A stretch of DNA of 20,476 bases, taken from NCBI GenBank assembly GCA_045540315.1, contig JAZQHA010000091.1, positions 1 to 20,476 on the forward strand. The letters run 5' to 3'. The notes under the pieces were generated by a model. That model did not search any database. It saw only the letters and a list, made by a program, of their open reading frames with translations, and was not told where the DNA came from. Below, piece after piece: positions 15,772-20,476 of the stretch. Each line of letters begins with the position of its first letter. Position 1 is the first letter of the stretch. The DNA is from CAG-557 sp045540315. GTDB taxonomy: Bacteria; Bacillota; Clostridia; Oscillospirales; Acutalibacteraceae. The translations under genes were made by a program, and so were the position numbers.

Positions 15772-16300
15772 CTGTTAAATATTTAACAATGTTCGTTCTT
15801 GTGCTCTTATTGTTCGTCTTTTGTTCATTTGTCATCATGTTGTATACATCATCATTACATCACATTTATTCACACAGTGAGTTAGTGGTGACTAACAAGC
15901 CGGTCCTTAGCCTTGTCTAACTTAGTCTTAACTAACTCATTCCTTAAATGTAGTAAAATCATTTTCCACCATTTAATTGTTACGCAGATGTTACATTTTC
16001 ATTACGTAACAATTCTGTAACAATTTAGCTACTTTGTTAACACTTCCGTAACAATTTAAAAAACAATTTTACTACACGAAAATGTTACGAAAGTATGACG
16101 AAAACGTTTTCGTGGTTATTTTTCACTTTCGACCCACATTACGAAAATGTTACGAAATGTTCGTTAAAAATTTAACAAAGGTCGTGCCGTGTAATGTTTC
16201 GTAACATTTTCGTAACAATTTCGATGAGCATTTTGGGTTTGCTACGTTGTTACGAAAATGTTACGTTTCGTTACGAAAATGTTACAAACCCCAAATAAAT
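15772..16300. repeat. right-hand TTACGAAAATGTTACG repeat block
   Basis: Gene-free. Contains GTTAGTGGTGACTAAC (15881-15896), CTTAGTCTTAACTAAC (15921-15936), GTTAAAAATTTAAC (16163-16176), ACGAAAACGTTTTCGT (around 16100) and about a dozen direct and inverted copies of TTACGAAAATGTTACGAAA or parts of it. It mirrors the block at 825-1095. Possible roles: replication origin iterons, operators or a packaging-type site; the sequence alone does not decide. Confidence 0.75.
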
Positions 16301-16513
16301 CAAAAACTCGGCTCGCAGCCTTGACTCCGAGCCGAGCAAAATAACCCCACCTACATGGCGTTCGCTGAAAGAATTTTTTCTGGCAAACTACGCAAGGTTC
16401 TTTAAAGTAACCCCGGGGTAGGTTTTTGGGATTTTAGCGAATTGATTTTGAGAAATGAGTTTGCGCTGGTACAAAACTGCACCAAAAGTTTTATAAAAAA
16501 CACCAAAAATATT
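16301..16513. other. gene-free segment with hairpins, possible RNA
   Basis: CTCGGCTCG (16307-16315) pairs perfectly with CGAGCCGAG (16328-16336) across a 12-nt loop. Further on, CCCACCTAC (about 16347) can pair with GTAGG-TTTTTGGG (about 16417), enclosing GCGTTCGCTGAAAGAATTTT. The block could be a plus-strand structured RNA, but no convincing promoter is seen. The 80 bases before the operon end are plain AT-rich sequence. Confidence 0.4.
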
Positions 16514-16867
16514 TTAAAAAAAGGGATAATGAGGTATTTTAGAACCCAATGTTCGATTAAAATTACCCTCTGTCTCAATAATAGTTGACCCGCCTCCCGG
16601 AGTAACTCTATCTTTTATTACACAATTTTTTTCCTTTACATCAAAAGATAACACCATTTCATCCGTATCTTTATTTTTACACTCTATATGATAGATAGTT
16701 TCATCATCACCTTCATCTAGCCATTTCAACATAGATTCAAAACAAGATAAATCAATATTATTTTTACAACATACGACTGCTGGACATCTTTCACACCTAA
16801 AAAAACTCTCAATTAATTTAGCTAAATTTTTATTATCCATTTTTCTAATTTTATCACCATTTGTCAT
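16514..16867 (-). CDS. cysteine-containing phage protein, 117 aa
   Basis: ATG 16867 overlaps the previous stop (ATGA); the 13 extra codons upstream in this frame overlap the neighbour and are rejected. MTNGDKIRKMDNKNLAKLIE, then FFRCERCPAVVCCKNNIDLS: the start type 'MTN-D-IR-M-...LA-(F/L)-...C..CP' is frequent in Firmicutes phages, with cysteines likely binding zinc. The rest (IIETEGNFNRTLGSKIPHYP) is unrecognised. Last gene of the 19871-to-16514 operon. Confidence 0.75.
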   Translation of the reverse strand: MTNGDKIRKMDNKNLAKLIESFFRCERCPAVVCCKNNIDLSCFESMLKWLDEGDDETIYHIECKNKDTDEMVLSFDVKEKNCVIKDRVTPGGGSTIIETEGNFNRTLGSKIPHYPFF

Positions 16868-17148
16868 ACCACCGCTGCCTCCATCTTCGCTCCGCAATAA
16901 GGACAATAAGGATACTCCCTATTTACCTTCCCATCACATTCAGAACATCTAAATCCGTCCACTGATATTACCCCTGTTATCAAATCCCAGTCAACTGTAT
17001 TTAATGACCACTTTCCATGCGGCAGCTGCTTATCAGGTAAATCCATAAGAATTTGAAGGATCTCTCTGCCGCTTGTCCCCTGTATATAGTCAACATCTTC
17101 ATCCATCATTTCTATGATAGCTTGTGATCTGCTGATAATATCATTCAT
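16864..17148 (-). CDS. zinc-ribbon protein, 'ISR-QAI' family, 94 aa
   Basis: ATG 17148 follows AAGGAGGAGCGGTA. MNDIISRSQAIIEMMDEDVD and ILMDLPDKQLPHGKWSL, then FRCSECDGKVNREYPYCPYC: an N-terminal helix with the ISRxQAI signature, a LP linker, a GKW strand and a C-terminal CxxC...CxxCG zinc ribbon. One of several paralogues here (17754, 18019, 18851; half-length 17486, 18577). Common in clostridial phages and conjugative elements; function unknown. Confidence 0.85.
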   Translation of the reverse strand: MNDIISRSQAIIEMMDEDVDYIQGTSGREILQILMDLPDKQLPHGKWSLNTVDWDLITGVISVDGFRCSECDGKVNREYPYCPYCGAKMEAAVV

Positions 17149-17169
17149 TACCGCTCCTCCTTCGCTCCA

Positions 17170-17469
17170 TCAATCTAGAGAAATATCATCACTCATCTGG
17201 CGCCCGCCATCCCTTTTACTTTCTACTCTTGTGTTCCATGCACTAATAGCTTGAGACATAGCTTTTTCAACATCTAAAAAAACTCCTGCCTTTTTTAATT
17301 TTAATCGACATGATTTATAGGTTTTACACACAGGACATATTATAATAAAATCAATATGATCTTCATCTCCACCTCTCTGTGTCACTCTTACTTCTGTTGT
17401 GGGGACTTCTCCACAGAAAGGGCATCTTTTAAGGTTCATGTTATTATCATTTTCAATATATAAATTCAT
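17170..17469 (-). CDS. Lar-like restriction alleviation family protein, 99 aa
   Basis: CPFCG at residues 16-20, CPVC at 45-48 with another Cys at 54, and AISAWNTR at 74-81 match the layout of the Lar family (CPFCG ... C..C ... A...WN.R). Lar of the Rac prophage relieves host type I restriction in Escherichia coli; most phage relatives are untested, so an anti-restriction role is inference. ATG 17469 has only a distant AAAGGA; ATG 17439 is an alternative start. The C-terminal tail (GGRQMSDDISLD) is extra. Confidence 0.75.
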   Translation of the reverse strand: MNLYIENDNNMNLKRCPFCGEVPTTEVRVTQRGGDEDHIDFIIICPVCKTYKSCRLKLKKAGVFLDVEKAMSQAISAWNTRVESKRDGGRQMSDDISLD

Positions 17470-17485
17470 TGTAGTTATAAAATAC

Positions 17486-17767
17486 TCATCCTTTCATCAT
17501 CGCTTCACTTTGCAAATATTCAAGTGCTTTCTGGTGTGCTTTTTCTGCTCTTTCAAATGTACACCCATATTGTTTATGCAAGTTTATTAAATAGTCTGCT
17601 TTTGTGTATGTTTTTTCTAATTGGACGGAGGGTAAATCATCAAGCACGCTATGTGCCGCATCTTTGCAGTCATCCTCTGATAGCTTGCCAGTGCTATAAA
17701 CCTTGTCAACATTGTGGATATAGTTAGCAAGTGCATCTAATGCTGCCTGTCTTTCAATTAAATCCAT
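17486..17767 (-). CDS. 'IERQAALDAL' family protein without zinc ribbon, 93 aa
   Basis: MDLIERQAALDALANYIHNV and AAHSVLDDLPSVQLEK carry the same N-terminal helix and LPSVQ linker as the zinc-ribbon paralogues. The C-terminal half is instead helical (KADYLINLHKQYGCTFERAE, KAHQKALEYLQSEAMMKG). ATG 17767 overlaps the upstream stop by 14 bases. A recombined member of the family; function unknown. Confidence 0.8.
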   Translation of the reverse strand: MDLIERQAALDALANYIHNVDKVYSTGKLSEDDCKDAAHSVLDDLPSVQLEKTYTKADYLINLHKQYGCTFERAEKAHQKALEYLQSEAMMKG

Positions 17768-18026
17768 CCTGTTTACCTCCTGTCATATCCGCGCCACAAT
17801 TTGGACAAAAGTTACTGACGACAATTTGGTGCCCCTCACATTCGGAACATTCGTACTCTGTCAAGGTTCCGCCTCCATAACAAGCCATCGGCGTTACTCT
17901 CCAGTGTCCCCTCATCCTCTTGGGCTGTGCGGCGGGAAATCGCATAATGTCATTCGGAGTAACACTTTTATCCTTTTGGTTCAGTGCATACTTACATAAC
18001 GCCTGTCTGCTGATTAAATCATTCAT
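17754..18026 (-). CDS. zinc-ribbon protein, 'ISRQA' family, 90 aa
   Basis: ATG 18026 (fourth codon of the open frame) is chosen because GAGGAG lies 9 bases upstream; the first ATG sits directly on the ribosome site. MNDLISRQALCKYALNQKDK, FPAAQPKRMRGHWRVTPMAC, then YECSECEGHQIVVSNFCPNC and GADMTGGKQ. Helix, linker, GHW strand and CxxC...CPNCGADM zinc ribbon. Overlaps the upstream gene by 8 bases. Confidence 0.85.
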   Translation of the reverse strand: MNDLISRQALCKYALNQKDKSVTPNDIMRFPAAQPKRMRGHWRVTPMACYGGGTLTEYECSECEGHQIVVSNFCPNCGADMTGGKQDGFN

Positions 18027-18309
18027 CCTCTTCATCTCCTCGCATGTCCGCGCCGCAGTTGGGGCAGAAGTTTGACAATGCTCTGTCTATTTTATACTCA
18101 TTCCACAGCGGTCTTGCTCCGCATTGGTCACATACATCCCAAATGTTAATGCCGTCTGTAACTTGTACCCACCTTCCCCGCATCCGTTGAGGTTGTGCGG
18201 ATGGCAACGACTCAAGCCTTGCTTTTGCTCTTATTGCTGTTGTAGGAACTCGCTTAAATTCATCCATAATGGCGTCTATCGCCATTTGTCTACTAATGAT
18301 ATTATCCAT
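18019..18309 (-). CDS. zinc-ribbon protein, 'ISRQ' family, 96 aa
   Basis: ATG 18309 follows GAAGGGGAATAATAGA. MDNIISRQMAIDAIMDEFKR, RLESLPSAQPQRMRGRWVQV, then DVCDQCGARPLWNEYKIDRA and SNFCPNCGADMRGDEEDE. Closest to 17754-18026 in linker and ribbon, probably a tandem duplicate. Ends in an acidic tail whose codons overlap the next gene's start. Confidence 0.85.
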   Translation of the reverse strand: MDNIISRQMAIDAIMDEFKRVPTTAIRAKARLESLPSAQPQRMRGRWVQVTDGINIWDVCDQCGARPLWNEYKIDRALSNFCPNCGADMRGDEEDE

Positions 18310-18313
18310 TCTA

Positions 18314-18580
18314 TTATTCCCCTTCCCACAATCGCGGCTTTCCATCTGCCTTGACCAACAGCGTCAATATACCACAATTATCTACCCCATTAGATACTGC
18401 ATACATGACACCCGTTTCTTTATCAACCACAACGAAAAAGTATTTTTCATACGATACTATCTGAAAAGTTTCAGTAGGTTTTTCGACTGTCTTTGTTTCT
18501 TCCTGTGCCTGACTCTTCTCTCCGCCACATCCGAAGACTAGCCCTGCGGCAATTAATAAAGCAATTATTATACGCTTCAT
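18314..18580 (-). CDS. lipoprotein with DUF6440-like domain, 88 aa
   Basis: ATG 18580 follows AAGGAGGATGGAGT and overlaps the upstream stop (ATGA). MKRIIIALLIAAGLVFGCGG is a lipoprotein signal with lipobox LVFGC (Cys18). The mature part has a charged linker (QEETKTVEKPTET), then YFFVVVDKETGVMYAVSNG and LTLLVKADGKPRLWEGE, the 'V-D-(E/K)-TGV-Y...L-ADGKP' pattern of DUF6440-type proteins of Firmicutes and their phages. Probably exposed on the outer face of the membrane, perhaps affecting superinfection (inference). Confidence 0.82.
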   Translation of the reverse strand: MKRIIIALLIAAGLVFGCGGEKSQAQEETKTVEKPTETFQIVSYEKYFFVVVDKETGVMYAVSNGVDNCGILTLLVKADGKPRLWEGE

Positions 18581-18816
18581 ACTCCATCCTCCTTACTTTC
18601 ATTCCACTTCCCTTTCTTTAACCACTGAATAAGCGCCGCTCGACTATCAGTATATGTCAGCGTATCGTACATTAAAGTTCTTAAAAAATCTGCCTGTTCC
18701 TCTGGACTAAGGCCGTGAAGGATTTTCTCAATGGGAGAGAATTGTACTTCTGACAACATTTTTAAATCTTCAAGATATTTATACCCATCTAAATAATCGG
18801 CTTCTAGATACTTCAT
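18577..18816 (-). CDS. 'ISR-AAINAL' family protein, start uncertain
   Basis: From ATG 18816: MKYLEADYLDGYKYLEDLKM, then a helical middle and LTYTDSRAALIQWLKKGKWN. The frame stays coding-like upstream and gives DETISRLAAINAL before this ATG, exactly the family N-terminus seen in its neighbours, so the true gene starts earlier. Upstream are ATT 18846 (AGGA 7 bases before) and, past a TAG at 18856-18858 where a start codon would be expected, TTG 18864. It could start at ATT, start at TTG with TAG read as Gln, or have lost its start. Confidence 0.65.
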   Translation of the reverse strand: MKYLEADYLDGYKYLEDLKMLSEVQFSPIEKILHGLSPEEQADFLRTLMYDTLTYTDSRAALIQWLKKGKWNESKEDGV

Positions 18817-18850
18817 TAAAGCATTGATAGCGGCTAATCTACTAATAGTC

Positions 18851-19267
18851 TCATCCTATTTCAATCCCACAGCATTCACAAAAGGAAGCCTTTGGTTTTT
18901 GTCCTCCATTATGTTCCCATCCTTTACTCCGAATATATCCACAGTTACTACACTCCCACTTTATCCATAAATCATCTCCATAACGGGTATATTCAGGTTT
19001 CCATGCGGCGGCTGGTATCATCCTGCACGGTCTAGATGAATGTGTCTGCTCACCTGACTCCCGCGACTCTTCTTTCTCTTGTTCATAATCAAACTTAGCT
19101 TGAAGATAACCTGTTTCATACCCATCTTCATAAGCTTGGTCAATTTTCTCATTAATGTTAATTGAATCTAACGCCTTAATCTGTATCGCATACCACGATG
19201 GGGAATGGAGTTCTTGCGGTTGACTAAGAATTTTATTTATTATTGCTTGTTTGCTGATAAGTTCCAT
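18851..19267 (-). CDS. large zinc-ribbon protein, 'ISKQAI' family, 138 aa
   Basis: ATG 19267 follows AAGGAGTGTAATA. MELISKQAIINKILSQPQEL, then ALDSININEKIDQAYEDGYE and YLQAKFDYEQEKEESRESGE (a coiled-coil-like insert longer than in its paralogues), PAAAWKPEYTRYGDDLWIKW and ECSNCGYIRSKG...SFCECCGIEIG. Zinc ligands are CxxC and CxCC. Overlaps the membrane-protein gene upstream by 35 bases. Confidence 0.85.
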   Translation of the reverse strand: MELISKQAIINKILSQPQELHSPSWYAIQIKALDSININEKIDQAYEDGYETGYLQAKFDYEQEKEESRESGEQTHSSRPCRMIPAAAWKPEYTRYGDDLWIKWECSNCGYIRSKGWEHNGGQKPKASFCECCGIEIG

Positions 19268-19715
19268 TATTACACTCCTTCTTTACCCATTCACTCCACT
19301 CTTCATCATATTTATTGATGTTTTTTTGGAGCGATGTAATGAATTCCTTTGTTATTTCTATCTGAATTTCCTGTCTCTTTTGTTTGTTAATATTTTTTAT
19401 CCACTTACGATATTGAAGTACATCAAAGAATGTTTTAAATTCAATTGTAATAGGTTCTTTTCTAATAAAAGAAGTATTATGTCCTTCTCTTAAATAATCT
19501 ACTTTATCATATCTTAATTCCCATTTCTCTGGAGTAAGATTATAAAAATTAATAAAAGCTGAAAAAGTAATGGTTGGAGCGATTTTATCTTTACTCCATT
19601 TCCATTCAAAAAAGCCAAAAATTGCACCTAATATAAAAAATATTAGTGCTATTGAAGATATTATCAAAAAAACATCTAAAATTAATACCATGCGGCTGCT
19701 GCTTGGTGATGCCAT
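19233..19715 (-). CDS. single-pass membrane protein, about 160 aa
   Basis: A hydrophobic helix at about residues 10-34 (LILDVFLIISSIALIFFILG) precedes a charged cytosolic domain (KWSKDKIAPTITFSAFINFY, TPEKWELRYDKVDYLREGHN, FDVLQYRKWIKNINKQ, helical ITKEFITSLQKNINKYDEEW). ATG 19715 has GGGAG 8 bases upstream; ATG 19691 is an alternative that begins directly at the membrane segment. A clean AAAGGAG lies 20 bases before the first ATG, separated by a GC-rich insert (see findings). No family recognised. Confidence 0.75.
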   Translation of the reverse strand: MASPSSSRMVLILDVFLIISSIALIFFILGAIFGFFEWKWSKDKIAPTITFSAFINFYNLTPEKWELRYDKVDYLREGHNTSFIRKEPITIEFKTFFDVLQYRKWIKNINKQKRQEIQIEITKEFITSLQKNINKYDEEWSEWVKKECNNGTYQQTSNNK

Positions 19716-19760
19716 AAACCTGGCTCCCGCGCACTCCTTTCTATTACTTTCTATTGTTAT

Positions 19761-19871
19761 TTAATAAAAATTACTCATATCAATAATAATATAGTTTTTT
19801 CTAAATAAATATCCAAAAATAAAACCCACAAAAGCAATTGCACTAAATAAAATAAAAATCATTTTTTTCAT
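19761..19871 (-). CDS. 36-aa single-pass membrane peptide
   Basis: ATG 19871: MKKMIFILFSAIAFVGFIFG, then YLFRKNYIIIDMSNFY. A basic start and one transmembrane helix. No ribosome site touches the ATG; an AAAGGAG lies about 50 bases upstream, beyond a GCGGG/CCCGC hairpin. First gene of the right-hand operon, about 100 bases after promoter 19976-20004. Confidence 0.6.
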   Translation of the reverse strand: MKKMIFILFSAIAFVGFIFGYLFRKNYIIIDMSNFY

Positions 19872-19975
19872 AGCTTGTTAACCGCGGGAACCAGATTAGT
19901 TACGCCATAACCCTACGCCCGCACATCTCCTTTCATCTTCTTTCTCTTGTTATTTATCTTTTTTATATAAATATT

Positions 19976-20004
19976 ATAATATATTTTTTTTTAAAAAGCA
20001 ACAA
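19976..20004 (-). promoter_or_regulatory. promoter of the right-hand operon
   Basis: TTGTTG, 17-bp spacer, TATTAT on the minus strand in a very AT-rich block; divergent from the late promoter at 20023. No other clear promoter is seen from 19871 down to 16514. Confidence 0.6.
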
Positions 20005-20022
20005 ATTAATTTTGGACCTAAA

Positions 20023-20051
20023 TTGACAACTGAAAAATTTTGTGTTACAAT
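20023..20051 (+). promoter_or_regulatory. plus-strand promoter of the recoded gene
   Basis: TTGACA 20023-20028, 17-bp spacer ending TGTGT, TACAAT 20046-20051. No TTGTGCAA block and no GC hairpin, unlike the U family; a ribosome site (AGAAAGGAG) follows. Confidence 0.85.
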
Positions 20052-20082
20052 ATCTATAGAGGCCAGAAAGGAGAAACCTTAT

Positions 20083-20476
20083 ATGGAAAATAGTGAAAAT
20101 ATAAACAAAGATTCATAGTTAAAACTTGATTATACTATTGAATCACCAGAGGAAAGAACCGTTTTAGTAAATAAAATTGTAGAGTCCCTTTCTCCAGAGA
20201 AACTTTCAAATAGATATTTGGAAATTTTAGCAGACTACATTGTTTTTGCTATGGATAAGCAAGAGAAAAAAGAAAGGCTTATTAATACAAAAAATCGTAT
20301 GACTGGTACTGTTAATAAGAGAGAAACTTCTTATGAAAATTTAGTAAGTAAATTTGAAAATGGGTAGGATGGAATCTACAATATGGTGATTGATAATGAT
20401 CGAAATGTATTATTATCACCAAAAGAAAGAATTACTGAGCAAGATATTGCGGAAATAGAACCGCTTAGAGATTTAG
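20083..20476 (+). CDS. conserved phage protein, N-terminal part, TAG read as Gln
   Basis: ATG 20083 follows AGAAAGGAGAAACCTTAT and runs off the window. In-frame TAG codons at 20116 and 20365 read as Gln give NKDSQLKLDYTIESPEERTV, LVNKIVESLSPEKLSNRYLE, ILADYIVFAMDKQEKKERLI, then NKRETSYENLVSKFENGQDG. The block 'E-SPEER...LVNKI-E-...LSNRYLEILADYI-FAMDK-E-K...NKRE-S-E-LVSKFENG-DG' is one I associate with a conserved protein of gut Firmicutes phages, role unknown. The TAGs interrupt conserved stretches, so they must be sense codons. Confidence 0.8.

Overview
The window looks like part of the genome of a tailed phage (or close relative) infecting a gut-type Firmicute, probably of the Clostridia. 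Reasons: AT-rich intergenic DNA with strong AGGAGG ribosome sites, consensus TTGACA/TATAAT promoters, many tiny genes, zinc-ribbon proteins opening with the 'ISRQA-IDA' signature seen in clostridial phages, a DnaQ-like exonuclease, an SprT-like protein, a GIY-YIG nuclease, a DUF6440-like lipoprotein and a lone tRNA-Asn. Both ends carry plus-strand genes that stay open only if TAG is read as an amino acid, most plausibly glutamine (code 15). Most genes between them are on the minus strand and are open in the standard code; three end in TAG, while one appears to contain TAG as a sense codon. This resembles phages that switch code between early and late genes.

Layout. 1-578: plus-strand recoded genes (GIY-YIG nuclease end, small hypothetical). 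579-1218: no convincing gene; TTACGAAAATGTTACG-type repeats. 1219-15771: an array of about 33 minus-strand genes, mostly 33-150 codons, nearly every gene or gene pair with its own near-consensus promoter (17-bp spacer almost without exception). Many have a hairpin that contains or touches the stop codon. Recognisable products: SprT-like metallopeptidase, three related winged-helix proteins, two related 'ISHDEAVE' proteins, DEDDh exonuclease, HAD phosphatase/nucleotidase, candidate PD-(D/E)XK nuclease, zinc-ribbon and C2H2-like proteins, and small membrane proteins. tRNA-Asn(GTT) lies at 4249-4320. 15772-16513: gene-free, again packed with TTACGAAAATGTTACG-type repeats. 16514-19871: a differently organised minus-strand operon of overlapping zinc-ribbon and membrane genes. 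20023-end: plus-strand promoter and a recoded gene, cut by the window end.

The most unusual content is regulatory. Nine plus-strand promoters of one family sit in gaps between minus-strand genes and point against them. They share an AT-rich upstream block, usually with TTGTGCAAA or its inverted copy, then TTGACA, a 17-18-bp spacer and TATAAT, followed by a hairpin that is GC-rich in seven of them. Promoters with no evident ORF appear to start short structured RNAs (4010-4090, 4900-5160, 5195-5275, 11020-11110, 11160-11250). Several palindrome families recur: GTTAGTN4ACTAAC, TGTTTGTTAATTAACAAACA, GTTAAAWATTTAAC, AATTGTCTGACAATT and GCCCGGGC. I read this as a region of individually controlled early or accessory gene cassettes with operator families. 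The winged-helix proteins encoded among them are the obvious, untested, candidates for binding those operators. No suppressor tRNA (CTA anticodon), release factor, integrase, CRISPR array or insertion sequence was recognised.
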